Of a DNA stretch of 64,000 nucleotides, positions 1-9,665 are shown one piece after another; positions within the stretch are counted from its first letter, which is position 1; every line of letters starts with the position of its first letter. The notes beneath the pieces were generated by a model. It was not told where the DNA came from. It searched no databases and saw nothing but the letters and a program-made list of their open reading frames with translations. Source of the DNA: JAGXLC01 sp041686375 (lineage in GTDB: Bacteria; Bacteroidota; Bacteroidia; Bacteroidales; UBA12077); the NCBI GenBank assembly GCA_041686375.1, contig JAWLEB010000002.1, positions 109,178 to 173,177 on the forward strand, in the 5' to 3' direction. The position numbers and the translations under genes are program-made.

Positions 1-1713
1 CATCATGCCAGATTTAGCCACGCCCGGACGAATTATAGAAGAAGCAGCAACAAGGGTCAAATAATCATCGCAACGCAACTTTTTAAGTAAGCCCCGCATG
101 GCAGGACTCTCAATATAAAAACAACCAGTAGTTTCACCCTTTCTCAGTAAATTCTTTGCCTTGGAGTCTGTTTTAATAGATTGGATATCAAAAATATCAA
201 CATCTTCGCCTGTATTTTCTCTGATAATTTCAACCGACTCTTTAATATGTCCTATTCCTCTCTGACTAAGAATGTCAAGCTTTTCAAAACCAATCCTTTC
301 TGCAGCATACATATCCCATTGAGTGGTTGGATATCCCTTTGGCGGTAAATCAAGTGCGGAATAATATGTCACCGGCCGATCAGAAATAAGAACACCACCC
401 GCATGTATGCTTCTCAAATTAGGAAAACCGACAAGCTTATTGCTCACCTGGAATATTTGATCATACAAAACATCTTTGTTAATATATTCTTCCGGTCGTT
501 CAATAAGTGCATCAATTTCTTTTTTAGGTAAACCATAAGTCTTTGCTAGCTCCCGTATTATAGATTTCTCCTTAAATGTAGAAATGGTACCCAACAAGGC
601 AGTATTTCCATATCCAAACTGTTGAAAAATATAATCCAGCACATAATCCCTGTCTTTCCATGAATAGTCGATATCAAAATCAGGGGGACTCGATCGCTTA
701 GGATTTATGAAACGCTCAAAGTATAGGTTCAGTTCTAATGGATCAACATCGGTTATATATAAACAATAGGCAACCATACTATTAGCTCCGCTACCCCTTC
801 CTATATGATAAAATCCCTGTTGCATGGAATAACTAATCACATCTCTTGTAACCAGAAAATAAGCCGATAAACCCATTTCATCAATAATATACAGCTCCTT
901 CTTAATACGGTTTTTAATAGTTGTTGTAACCGTTCTATAACGTTCTTTCATTCCATTGAAAGTCAATTTTCTAAGTAAAGCACTATCTTTAGCCCTATTA
1001 CCAGTGTATGTAGATTTGTTTTTCACACTCATATCAAAATGTAAATGACATTGCCGGGCAATTCTATCAGCATTTTCAAGCAGGAAGGGAAAATGATTAC
1101 AAAATTCTTTCAGTTCTTCCGGATTATAAAATAGTTCATCCTGACTGGCGAGCCAGCTTTCTTTAACATGGCTTAAAAGTACATTATGGTCGATAGCCCT
1201 TAAATGTCTGTGCAGATCCCATTCAGAAGCATTAATAAAATTCACAGAATTTACATAAAGTAACTTTTCACGAAATGGAATGCTTTGAAAAGAATACAAC
1301 TTACTGATTTCATTTAACCTAACGCCAACATATTCATTCTCCTTTAATTGTTCCTTATGAATTGCAGTAAAAGGCAAAATAAAAATAACATTATCAAACT
1401 CAGGTGGCTCCTCAGGAAAGTCATAATAATTCAGATGGTATTTGGAGAAAAAATTGTTAAGTTGATGAAATCCTTCATTATTTTTTGCCAGCCCTGTATA
1501 CATCCATTTATCCCAATTCCTGAACTCTATTCCTCCAATAGGTTTAATATTGTTATTTTGACACTCTAAAACAAAATCAACAATACCTGTGGTGTTATTG
1601 ATGTCTGTGATAGCCAGAGCTGAAAGGCCGTATTCCTTAGCTTTATTTATGAGGTTATTGATGGAAATAACTCCATACCGAAGGCTGTAATAAGAGCGGA
1701 CTGACAGATACAT
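1..1713 (-). CDS. dnaE: DNA polymerase III alpha subunit (DnaE-type), 3' part beyond the window
   Basis: The first 571 codons are visible; the rest runs off the left edge. It is a C-family replicative or translesion polymerase. An N-terminal PHP domain begins MYLSVRSYYSLRYG. The polymerase palm follows, with GRGSGANSMVAYC and the catalytic PPDFDIDY near residue 370, then a fingers segment containing EKLDIL whose Asp matches the third catalytic carboxylate. The PHP metal ligands are degenerate: the usual HxHxH start reads YLSVRS and TDH reads TDIN, so no PHP proofreading is expected. The form resembles the shorter second DnaE of Bacteroidota that often works with Y-family polymerases; that is an inference, because the C-terminus and downstream neighbour are not visible. 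It starts 17 bp after the nadE stop and is probably co-transcribed with nadE. Confidence 0.9.
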   Translation of the reverse strand, partial: MYLSVRSYYSLRYGVISINNLINKAKEYGLSALAITDINNTTGIVDFVLECQNNNIKPIGGIEFRNWDKWMYTGLAKNNEGFHQLNNFFSKYHLNYYDFPEEPPEFDNVIFILPFTAIHKEQLKENEYVGVRLNEISKLYSFQSIPFREKLLYVNSVNFINASEWDLHRHLRAIDHNVLLSHVKESWLASQDELFYNPEELKEFCNHFPFLLENADRIARQCHLHFDMSVKNKSTYTGNRAKDSALLRKLTFNGMKERYRTVTTTIKNRIKKELYIIDEMGLSAYFLVTRDVISYSMQQGFYHIGRGSGANSMVAYCLYITDVDPLELNLYFERFINPKRSSPPDFDIDYSWKDRDYVLDYIFQQFGYGNTALLGTISTFKEKSIIRELAKTYGLPKKEIDALIERPEEYINKDVLYDQIFQVSNKLVGFPNLRSIHAGGVLISDRPVTYYSALDLPPKGYPTTQWDMYAAERIGFEKLDILSQRGIGHIKESVEIIRENTGEDVDIFDIQSIKTDSKAKNLLRKGETTGCFYIESPAMRGLLKKLRCDDYLTLVAASSIIRPGVAKSGMM

Positions 1714-1730
1714 TTTATGTATACTCCCTA

Positions 1731-3392
1731 TTAAGTCTGGTATCTCGCTACTAAAGGCATCCTTCTTCCCATACCAAAAGCTTTACTAGAAATCCGTAAA
1801 ACAGGTGGCGCCTGAAAACGCTTATATTCATTCAAATTAACCATATTAATAATATCTCTCACCAGGGCCTCATCCTGTCCATCCGCAACAATATCATCTA
1901 CAGACTTTTGCAGTTCAATATATTCAAATAAAATCTTATCGAGGACTTCGTAATCCGGCAACGAATCGCTGTCCTTTTGATTTGGTCGTAACTCAGCAGA
2001 AGGCGTTTTATTAACTATATTTTCCGGAATAATTTCCTCATTCATGTTTAAATATTCCGCCAATTTATAAACATCAGTTTTATATACATCCCCTAAAATT
2101 GAGACAGCTCCTGTCATATCACCATACAGGGTTGTATAGCCTACCGCTGACTCGCTTTTGTTCGAGGTGTTAAGAAGAATATTTCCAAATTTATTTGAAA
2201 TTGCCATAAGCAATGTTCCGCGTATTCTTGCCTGAATATTTTCCTCCGCTGTATTCTCTTGTATATCTTTGAAAACCGGCTCCAGGGTTTCAGAAAATGC
2301 CGTTTTGATATCATCGATTGGCAGAATATCATAGTTTATTCCCAAGTTCTCCGCTAATTTTTTCGCATCCGTAACAGAATCTTCCGAGGAATATTCTGAA
2401 GGCATAATCAAAACACGTAGGTTCTCCCTTCCCAGGGCTCTCTTTGCAATCACCAGTGCAACGGCTGAATCAATACCCCCTGATAATCCCAATACAGCCT
2501 TTTTAAAATTCAATTTACCGAAAAAATCTTCTAATCCTAAAACCAGTGCATCGTGTATTTTTTCAATCAGATCATACTCACTATGATGCTTGACGTCAAC
2601 TTCAGATTTTAATATTTTGTCAAGTTCATACGCTCGATAATCTTCCTTAAACCATTTTAGTTCATCAACAACCGTCCCAGTTGGATGAACAACAAGAGAA
2701 GCACCCTCAAATATGAGTTCTGTCTGAGCACCCACCTGATTAACCATGAATACCGGAATATTATATTGTTTAGCCTTCCGAAGGAATACGTTCTTTTTGC
2801 CCCATATTTTTGAATATGAAAACGGAGAAGCTGAAATATTAATTAATATATCCGGTTCAAAATCTTTTAACTTTTCCATTGGTGAGAGGGTATATAACTC
2901 CCTCCTTCCAAAAATATTATTTTCAGGTTGATCATCCCATAAATCCTCACAAATGGTCACCGCAATTTTATATCCCTTATATTCAACAACATCAAAACGA
3001 TTATTTGGCTCAAAATATCTATATTCATCAAAAATATCATAAGTTGGTAACAAGGTCTTATTCTGTACAAATTGAATTTTACCCTCATTGAGGAAAAATG
3101 CAGAATTCAGGAGAGGCTTACCTTTTGGAGAAGGGTTAAAACGCGGACTTCCAATTATAGCTGCAATTCCTTTACAATGAGAAGCAATCTCTTTCACAGC
3201 TATATCACATTCATCAATAAATCCTTTATAAGCGAGCAAATCCTGCGGTGGATATCCACACACAGATACTTCAGAAAAAACGATAAGGTCAGCGTCGTCT
3301 TTCTTCGCCTTTGTTATATGGTCAAAAATTAATTCTTTATTGTATTCAAAATTTCCAATATGAAAATTCAACTGTGCTATAGCAATCTTCAT
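1731..3392 (-). CDS. nadE: Glutamine-dependent NAD+ synthetase
   Basis: Cytosolic enzyme for the last step of NAD+ biosynthesis: deamido-NAD+, ATP and glutamine give NAD+. The 553 residues are two fused domains. The N-terminal nitrilase-type glutaminase carries the expected Glu41 (VFSEVSVCGYPP), Lys112 (QNKTLLPTYDIFDE) and Cys148 (TICEDLW). The C-terminal synthetase has the ATP-pyrophosphatase loop LSGGIDSAV near residue 300 and ends RRMPLVARYQT. All catalytic residues are present and the length is normal for this two-domain form. It lies 24 bp downstream of the barrel-protein gene and just upstream of dnaE on the same strand. nadE beside gldB is a recurrent arrangement in Bacteroidota; here the two are divergent. 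Confidence 0.95.
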   Translation of the reverse strand: MKIAIAQLNFHIGNFEYNKELIFDHITKAKKDDADLIVFSEVSVCGYPPQDLLAYKGFIDECDIAVKEIASHCKGIAAIIGSPRFNPSPKGKPLLNSAFFLNEGKIQFVQNKTLLPTYDIFDEYRYFEPNNRFDVVEYKGYKIAVTICEDLWDDQPENNIFGRRELYTLSPMEKLKDFEPDILINISASPFSYSKIWGKKNVFLRKAKQYNIPVFMVNQVGAQTELIFEGASLVVHPTGTVVDELKWFKEDYRAYELDKILKSEVDVKHHSEYDLIEKIHDALVLGLEDFFGKLNFKKAVLGLSGGIDSAVALVIAKRALGRENLRVLIMPSEYSSEDSVTDAKKLAENLGINYDILPIDDIKTAFSETLEPVFKDIQENTAEENIQARIRGTLLMAISNKFGNILLNTSNKSESAVGYTTLYGDMTGAVSILGDVYKTDVYKLAEYLNMNEEIIPENIVNKTPSAELRPNQKDSDSLPDYEVLDKILFEYIELQKSVDDIVADGQDEALVRDIINMVNLNEYKRFQAPPVLRISSKAFGMGRRMPLVARYQT

Positions 3393-3416
3393 AAGCTCAA
3401 TGTTTAAGTAAAGTTC

Positions 3417-4064
3417 TTAAAATAGAATTCCGACTCGTAAAGAAAAGTTCCCCGTTGTTACTTTATTTCTCTTTTCCTTGGTAACATCTATAAACCCATT
3501 TCTATATGTCAACCCTGCAACAAGAGCTGTAGACCCACCCAGAGAATACTCTACACCTCCGCCAAAATAATATCCAATATTATACCATTTCATATCCTCA
3601 CTTATATTAAGATTTTCATATCCGGGGAAATCGCCAACAGCTTTTAGATTAACACTAGCATTCAGCCCAAGGTGTGCAAAAAATTTTGTATACCCAATTT
3701 CGATTGTTTTAAATTTCAAGCCTATTGGTACATCTATATATTGCAAGTTATACTCCACTGTACCAGAGCTGTCCAGTTGATAAGTACCATCCCTGCTTTC
3801 AATATCCCTGTCATAGAAGTATGTGATTTTACCAAAAACTTTATTGATCGAAATACCCGTTGAGAAAGCATAATTCTGAGCAAAAAAATTATCAAAATTC
3901 AACCCTGCATTAATTCCTATTTTACCGCCTCCATTCTCTGAATCTTCAGTATCAGGTGTCATCCAACAGATTTGAGGCTCACCAAAAACCGTAAAAGTAA
4001 AATTCTGAGAAATCCCAATATGAATGGTTGACAAAAAAACTATTGTTAACAAGTACTTCTTCAT
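3417..4064 (-). CDS. Outer-membrane beta-barrel protein (PorT-like family)
   Basis: A 215-residue exported protein. Residues 1-19 form a signal peptide ending GISQ. The rest is alternating amphipathic beta strands such as NFTFTVFGEPQICW and FSLRVGILF, with the C-terminal aromatic residue typical of small outer-membrane barrels. This matches the general outer-membrane beta-barrel proteins of Bacteroidota; no specific function can be read from the sequence. It is the first gene of the leftward set with nadE and dnaE. Its start is separated from gldB by about 370 bp of divergent intergenic DNA that contains a dispersed repeat. Confidence 0.7.
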   Translation of the reverse strand: MKKYLLTIVFLSTIHIGISQNFTFTVFGEPQICWMTPDTEDSENGGGKIGINAGLNFDNFFAQNYAFSTGISINKVFGKITYFYDRDIESRDGTYQLDSSGTVEYNLQYIDVPIGLKFKTIEIGYTKFFAHLGLNASVNLKAVGDFPGYENLNISEDMKWYNIGYYFGGGVEYSLGGSTALVAGLTYRNGFIDVTKEKRNKVTTGNFSLRVGILF

Positions 4065-4148
4065 TTGAATATCGTTTTTTTTAAAGTTATTACCTCATTT
4101 GAATAAAGTGCAGTTATTATGCTTATTTTGAATGATTTACATAACGAA

Positions 4149-4260
4149 TCTTAAGGCAATTATTAATTTTGATAAATAAATCCGCGTTTATCCGCTCAAC
4201 CCGTGTCATCAGCGTTCTATTCATATCCTTTTGTCTACATGTTGTGGATGAGGGTTTCAT
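4149..4260 (-). repeat. Dispersed intergenic repeat, copy A
   Basis: Read on the minus strand, this 112-bp stretch starts ATGAAACCCTCATCCACAAC and ends TTGCCTTAAGA. It matches 28807-28920 on the plus strand over most of its length, including TGTAGACAAAAG, ATGAATAGAACGC and GATTTATTTATCAAA. The middle (GATGACACGG, GAGCGGATAAACGCGGA) has the word structure of the abundant AATCCGCG...CCGTGTCATC intergenic repeats I know from Bacteroidota and related genomes. Copy B is rearranged in that middle part. Copy A lies in the divergent nadE-side/gldB intergenic region. Confidence 0.75.
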
Positions 4261-4432
4261 ATGTTTATTTTTTATTTATTTGCCCTATTAAACGTGCCAC
4301 AATTAAAAAATCATCCAGCTTTGTGATGTTAAAAATATATTTATTTTGGATATTGCATACTTTTAATCCTTAAATTTAATAAAATAAAAGTAACAATTTA
4401 TGCGTTTATACAAACTTAAAATTTGTCGTAAA

Positions 4433-5437
4433 ATGATAAAAAAAATTCTTCCTGCCTTATTAATAACAGCTTTTTTTTACAGTTGCTCAGAAAAAAATCC
4501 TTACAAAACCGATACATCAGGCATTGCAGTAAATCTTGAAATTAAAAGGCTTGATAAAGAATTGTTTGAAATTGATTACGACAGTATAGCCCACAAAATC
4601 CCCAGGCTAAACAACAAATACGGTGATTTTTTTGATTTATACAATAAAAACGTTATTGAAATCGGTGGCTCCAACCATAAGGCATACCCGGATAATTTAC
4701 AGGCATTCCTGACAGACTATTTTATTCATCAAGCGTATGAAAAAACAATGGAATTATATCCTGATTTGGATGATGTTGAAAAGAAAATAAATGAAGGATT
4801 CACAAATTACAAGGCACATTTCCCGGATAAACAAATTCCAGCTCTATACACATACATTGGAGGATTTAATCAGTCAATTGTTATCGGAGACAGTATACTG
4901 GCCATTGGTTTAGACAAATACCTGGGAAGAGATTGTGAATTTTATGATAAATTATCGTGGTCAAAATATCTCATAAAAAATATGCACAAAGCAAAAATAC
5001 CAACTGATGGGTTAAAATCATGGGCAGAAACTGAATGGGTATTTAACGATACCATTAATAACCTGATGTCTAATATGATTTACCAAGGTAAACTGCTTTA
5101 TTTTACCAAATCAATGTTCCCTGAAGAAGCCGATACCCTGATTATGGGCTTCACGGAAGACGAATTACAATGGTGCCGGAATAATGAACAAGCCATTTGG
5201 GATTATTTAATAGAGAATAAACTGTTATTTGAGACCGAACATATGACCATTAATAAATATGTAAATCCTGCTCCTTTCACGGCAGGTTTCCCAAGAGAAT
5301 CTCCCGGGAGAGCTATTAACTGGCTGGGTTGGCAAATTGTTGAAGCTTATATGGAACGTTCCAATCTAAGTTTGCCGGAATTAATGGAAGAAGACGATTA
5401 TCAGAAAATTTTTACAGAATCAAAATATCATCCTTAA
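4433..5437 (+). CDS. gldB: Gliding-motility lipoprotein GldB
   Basis: GldB is a lipoprotein needed for gliding or T9SS function in Bacteroidota. The start at 4433 is chosen over the in-frame upstream ATG at 4400 because it directly begins a lipoprotein signal, MIKKILPALLITAFFYSC, with the lipobox Cys at residue 18. Supporting family features are the long acidic helical body, the IDYDSI and NKYGDFFDLY segments, the FTDYFIHQAYE-like central region, and a C-terminal GFPRESPGRAINWLGWQIVEAYM. The mature part has no membrane helix, so it should sit on the periplasmic face of a membrane. It is followed by the M16 peptidase pair after 128 bp. gldC, which often accompanies gldB, is absent here. Confidence 0.85.
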   Translation: MIKKILPALLITAFFYSCSEKNPYKTDTSGIAVNLEIKRLDKELFEIDYDSIAHKIPRLNNKYGDFFDLYNKNVIEIGGSNHKAYPDNLQAFLTDYFIHQAYEKTMELYPDLDDVEKKINEGFTNYKAHFPDKQIPALYTYIGGFNQSIVIGDSILAIGLDKYLGRDCEFYDKLSWSKYLIKNMHKAKIPTDGLKSWAETEWVFNDTINNLMSNMIYQGKLLYFTKSMFPEEADTLIMGFTEDELQWCRNNEQAIWDYLIENKLLFETEHMTINKYVNPAPFTAGFPRESPGRAINWLGWQIVEAYMERSNLSLPELMEEDDYQKIFTESKYHP

Positions 5438-5565
5438 TGATTGAATTTCCCTGAAATTTTCCCTTAAATTCACTTATCAAATAATATGGCAAATGATTTT
5501 TCTTTCAGTAAGTTTGCACCTGGCAAAATTATTTTTGATCATTCCTTTTTTAAAAAACAACTAAG

Positions 5566-6810
5566 ATGATACAATATAAAAAATATAACTTAGATAACGG
5601 ACTAATATTAATCGTGCATCAGGACGCTTCTACGCCCATAGCGACGATTAACCTGCTCTATAATGTAGGTTCAAGGCATGAAGATCCTGATCAAACAGGG
5701 TTCGCACATCTTTTTGAACACCTTATGTTTGAAGGTTCTGTAAACATTCCTGCGTACGATATTCCGTTACAAAAAGCAGGCGGAGAAAATAATGCCTTCA
5801 CATCAAACGATATAACCAACTATTACTTAACACTCCCACTGCAAAACATTGAAACAGCATTCTGGCTTGAATCAGATAGAATGCTGGGGCTGAACCTTAC
5901 AAAAGAAAAGCTTGAAATACAAAAAAACGTTGTAATCGAAGAGTTTAACCAAAGATACCTCAACCAACCGTATGGAGATGCCTATTTGCATCTCCGTCCA
6001 ATGGCTTATAAAGTTCATCCTTACCGTTGGCCTACAATCGGAAAAGAATTATCTCACATCAAAAACGCCACACTGGAAGATGCTAAAGATTTTTTTTACC
6101 ATCATTATGCTCCCAATAATGCTATCCTAACTGTTGTAGCCAATAAAGAACCAGAAATAATCAAGGAACTGGTGGAAAAGTGGTTTGGTGCAATTCCCAG
6201 AAGAGATATTGCGCACAGGGAAATACCGGCAGAACCGCCTCAAACACAACCGAGAAAACAAACCATTGCAAATAAAGAGGTACCTCATAATGTCATCTTT
6301 AAGGCTTATCATATTTGCGACCGAAACCATGCTGATTATCATGCAACTGACCTTATTTCCGATATACTGGCAAATGGCAAATCATCACGGTTATATCAAA
6401 CAATGGTAAAAGAAAAAAAAGTCTTTAGTCATATTGATGCCTATGTTACAGGGGATATTGACCCGGGTTTACTGATGATAAATGGAAGCCTGGCGAACGG
6501 AACAATTATGGACAAAGCCGAAAAAGAACTTACCAATGAACTAACAAAATTGGCAAATGAAAACGTTTCTGAAAATGAATTGGAAAAAGTAAAAAACAAG
6601 GTTGAAGCAACGCATGAAATCAGTCTCACAAGCACTCTGTATAAAGCTATGAACTTATCATATTACGAATTACTGGGAGATGCAGGCATTGTTAATAATG
6701 AGATGGAGGCATACAGAAAAGTCGCACCTGAGGATATTCAACGAATAAGTGCAAAGATATTCTCAGAAAACAATTGTTCAACACTTTATTATTATTCAAA
6801 AAAATTATAA
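5566..6810 (+). CDS. M16 zinc peptidase, catalytic subunit
   Basis: A 414-residue insulinase-family (M16) peptidase. The inverted zinc motif HxxEH is intact at residues 48-52 (FAHLFEHLMFEG). The distal Glu is available in NVVIEEFNQRY about 75 residues later. The second half has the M16_C arrangement. There is no signal peptide. One base after its stop begins a second M16 protein that lacks the zinc ligands, so the pair probably forms a heterodimer like mitochondrial processing peptidase, with this chain holding the metal. The substrate cannot be read from the sequence. Confidence 0.9.
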   Translation: MIQYKKYNLDNGLILIVHQDASTPIATINLLYNVGSRHEDPDQTGFAHLFEHLMFEGSVNIPAYDIPLQKAGGENNAFTSNDITNYYLTLPLQNIETAFWLESDRMLGLNLTKEKLEIQKNVVIEEFNQRYLNQPYGDAYLHLRPMAYKVHPYRWPTIGKELSHIKNATLEDAKDFFYHHYAPNNAILTVVANKEPEIIKELVEKWFGAIPRRDIAHREIPAEPPQTQPRKQTIANKEVPHNVIFKAYHICDRNHADYHATDLISDILANGKSSRLYQTMVKEKKVFSHIDAYVTGDIDPGLLMINGSLANGTIMDKAEKELTNELTKLANENVSENELEKVKNKVEATHEISLTSTLYKAMNLSYYELLGDAGIVNNEMEAYRKVAPEDIQRISAKIFSENNCSTLYYYSKKL

Positions 6811-6811
6811 C

Positions 6812-8104
6812 ATGCAAGAACCTAACCGACAAATACCACCAAAAACAGTACCTGTTGATTCTTTTGATACACCAAAAGCAGAAATATCAAAACTATCCAA
6901 TGATATTCCATTATATATTATTCATGCCGGTACAGAAGATATTGTAAAAATAGACATTCAGTTCAGAGCCGGAGACTGGTTTCATAACAAACCATTAGTA
7001 GCTGAATCCACCAGTGAGATGTTAACAGAAGGAACAAAAAATATGACGTCCGCTGAAATAGCCTATAAAATGGATTTTTACGGGGCTATTCTGAGATCGG
7101 TCTCCAATAAAGACACAGCAACTATAACAGCTTTAACTCTAAAAAAACACTTAGAACCTATATTACAAATATTATCAGACATTATAAAACACCCGGAATT
7201 CCCGGAAAAAGAGTTTATTACATATCTCGAAAATAAGAAACAACAGTTTCATCTGGAGCATTCCAGGGTCAACACTTTATCAAGGGAAAAATTTCATGAA
7301 GCCATATTTGGCCGGAAACACCCTTATGGCAGGATTACTGAATACGAAGACCATGAAAGGCTCAGCCGCAACGATCTCATCCAGTTCCATGCCAGCTATT
7401 ACACACCAGAAAACTGCCACATCCTAATAACCGGAAATACAGATGCGAATACCTGCTCCGTTATCGATAAATATCTTGGAAATGGCGACTGGAAGACAGG
7501 TAAACAGATCAAGATACCCCCATATTCTATACAGCCTGCTGATCAACAAGAAATCTTTACTAAAAAACCGGATGCAGTGCAAGCAGCAATAAGAATGGGA
7601 TATTCCTTGTTCAATAAACACCACCCGGATTATCTGGGGATGAAAATTGTCACAACAATCCTTGGCGGATATTTTGGTTCCCGGTTAATGAAAAAAGTCA
7701 GAGAAGAAAAAGGTTATACATACGGAATTAGCGCTATCCTTGCTTCTTTTGTTCATGAAGGTTATTTTGCAATTGTTTCCGAAGTTGGCTCCAATGTTTG
7801 CCGAAAGGCAACCGGCGCAATTAAGAATGAAATTATACGTTTAAAAGAAGAAAAAGTAGGAACTTCTGAAATGGATATGGTGAGAAATTACATGACAGGT
7901 GAGCTGATGAGAATGTTTGACGGGCCTCTGTCAACTTCAAGCAGCTATTTAACCATTCTGGAAAGTCAGGTATCGGAAGATTATTTCAATCGTTTATTCA
8001 ACAAAATAAATAATATTACATCAGATGAAATCATAGAGCTGGCAAATAAATATCTGGATGAAGAAAAAATGATTTTATCAATTGCCGGGCAATGCAATGA
8101 TTAA
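6812..8104 (+). CDS. M16 peptidase-like protein, non-catalytic partner
   Basis: 430 residues from the ATG at 6812. This start follows the previous stop by one base, and the longer in-frame start at 6749 would lie inside the previous gene. The chain keeps the M16 fold, but the HxxEH position reads AESTSEMLTEG, so the zinc ligands are gone. The C-terminal Arg/Tyr substrate-binding pair of M16 enzymes is preserved in KKVREEKGYTYGISA. Loss of zinc with retention of R/Y is what is known for the non-catalytic subunit of M16 heterodimers. Tight linkage to the catalytic chain suggests translational coupling and 1:1 assembly. Confidence 0.88.
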   Translation: MQEPNRQIPPKTVPVDSFDTPKAEISKLSNDIPLYIIHAGTEDIVKIDIQFRAGDWFHNKPLVAESTSEMLTEGTKNMTSAEIAYKMDFYGAILRSVSNKDTATITALTLKKHLEPILQILSDIIKHPEFPEKEFITYLENKKQQFHLEHSRVNTLSREKFHEAIFGRKHPYGRITEYEDHERLSRNDLIQFHASYYTPENCHILITGNTDANTCSVIDKYLGNGDWKTGKQIKIPPYSIQPADQQEIFTKKPDAVQAAIRMGYSLFNKHHPDYLGMKIVTTILGGYFGSRLMKKVREEKGYTYGISAILASFVHEGYFAIVSEVGSNVCRKATGAIKNEIIRLKEEKVGTSEMDMVRNYMTGELMRMFDGPLSTSSSYLTILESQVSEDYFNRLFNKINNITSDEIIELANKYLDEEKMILSIAGQCND

Positions 8105-8116
8105 ATATATTATCCA

Positions 8117-9610
8117 ATGGTAAGACCCCTGTTATTATTACTGCTAAACTTCTACGCACTGGGAGCATGGGCCCAACATCCACCGCCGGAGCTTATCAAT
8201 GCAACGGTTATCAATGATGCAGGGGATGTAAAACTAATATGGGAACGGAAAGATACGACGGATGATAACATGCAAATACGAAGAGATAGCTTAGGGAATG
8301 TTAACGGATTTACCACTATAATTACTATATATAACAAGGACGATACAATATGGACAGATAGTAATTCCGAAGCTAATAAGAAACCCAGAGCTTATAGACT
8401 AAATATTGATTTAGATGATGAGAATTGGGAAGAGCAAGAGAGTAACAAGTTTAATACGACTCATTTAACATTACAATTTGATACATGTTCCAAAAGGATA
8501 AATATCAATTGGAGTAGATTTGTTGAACCACCACCTGACAGACCAAACTTTAATTTTAATGATACTATAAAAGTAAAGCACTATAATATCTGGAAGAAAA
8601 CAGATAATCAAGATTACAAAAAAATTCAAACAACTTCCGATACAAGTTATCGGGATTCCAATATTGAATTTAACCTTGACTATAAATATTATGTCGAAGC
8701 GGTAAGAGACAATGACTCGGCAGTCAAATCACAATCAAACAGAGATAGTGTATTTATCCGAATGCCATATAATCCTGACTTTATCAGAACAAAAAAAATC
8801 AGCTATGAAAATGAAGATGTTATTAACCTTCAGTATAGCATAGCAGAGAATTCTGAACTGGAAAAATATGTATTATTAAGGAGTGAAAACCCGGAGGGCC
8901 CATACGATACTGTTCAGACACTCCAGACAAATGAAAAAGAGTTATATTACACAGATGAAGAAACCGGACAATCGAACTCTGTCTACTATTATCATACAGC
9001 AGCTATGAATCAATGTGATCAGTTGACTACCCGATCAGATACATTAAGCAACATCTTATTATCGGTGGAAAACAATGAACTAACCAATGAGCTAAACTGG
9101 AACGAGCTCGGAAAGGACAATACCACTTATTCGATATACAGAAAAACCGGCTCATCATCTTATGAACAGATAAAAACAACCAACCGGACTCCCTATTATG
9201 ACAATGAATTAGAGTCATTTTTAGGGAGGGATTACAGTGGAAAATTCTGTTATTACATTGAAGCAAAAAGCAATAATGGTGATAACAACTCACTTTCAAT
9301 CTCAAAAGAGAAATGCCTCTATGTGGAGCCTGAAATATTTATACCCAATAGTTTTACTCCCAACAATGACGGGAATAATGATGAATTCAGGCCCCGACTA
9401 TCGTTTCTACCCAATCATTATCACCTGATAATTTACGATAGATCAGGAAACACGGTTTTTGAAAGTAAAGATCCGGAAGAAACATGGCGCGGAGAAATAA
9501 AAAGAGGCGACAAGGCTCCGTCAGGGACATATATCTATTACCTTGAGGTGAAAAACCCCGAAAATAAAATGATAAAAAAGAGGGGACGTATTAATGTTTT
9601 CTATCCATGA
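8117..9610 (+). CDS. Secreted T9SS substrate with fibronectin-like repeats and CHU_C C-terminal domain
   Basis: A 497-residue exported protein. Residues 1-19 are a signal peptide (MVRPLLLLLLNFYALGAWAQ). The middle holds fibronectin type III-like beta repeats, seen as recurring YKYYVEAV, VYYYHTAA and FCYYIEAKS strands. The last 90 residues are a gliding-motility-associated C-terminal (CHU_C, T9SS type B) domain: FIPNSFTPNNDGNNDEF, then LIIYDRSGNTVFES, W-GE and PSGTYIYYLEVK. T9SS type B substrates are exported through the outer membrane and kept on the surface or released. It follows the M16 pair by 12 bp and may share its transcript. The ligand is unknown. Confidence 0.85.
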   Translation: MVRPLLLLLLNFYALGAWAQHPPPELINATVINDAGDVKLIWERKDTTDDNMQIRRDSLGNVNGFTTIITIYNKDDTIWTDSNSEANKKPRAYRLNIDLDDENWEEQESNKFNTTHLTLQFDTCSKRININWSRFVEPPPDRPNFNFNDTIKVKHYNIWKKTDNQDYKKIQTTSDTSYRDSNIEFNLDYKYYVEAVRDNDSAVKSQSNRDSVFIRMPYNPDFIRTKKISYENEDVINLQYSIAENSELEKYVLLRSENPEGPYDTVQTLQTNEKELYYTDEETGQSNSVYYYHTAAMNQCDQLTTRSDTLSNILLSVENNELTNELNWNELGKDNTTYSIYRKTGSSSYEQIKTTNRTPYYDNELESFLGRDYSGKFCYYIEAKSNNGDNNSLSISKEKCLYVEPEIFIPNSFTPNNDGNNDEFRPRLSFLPNHYHLIIYDRSGNTVFESKDPEETWRGEIKRGDKAPSGTYIYYLEVKNPENKMIKKRGRINVFYP

Positions 9611-9665
9611 TTAATAAGGCACGGAATATTTGTCAAGGGAATCTATAAAAGATAGCAAGAATTTT

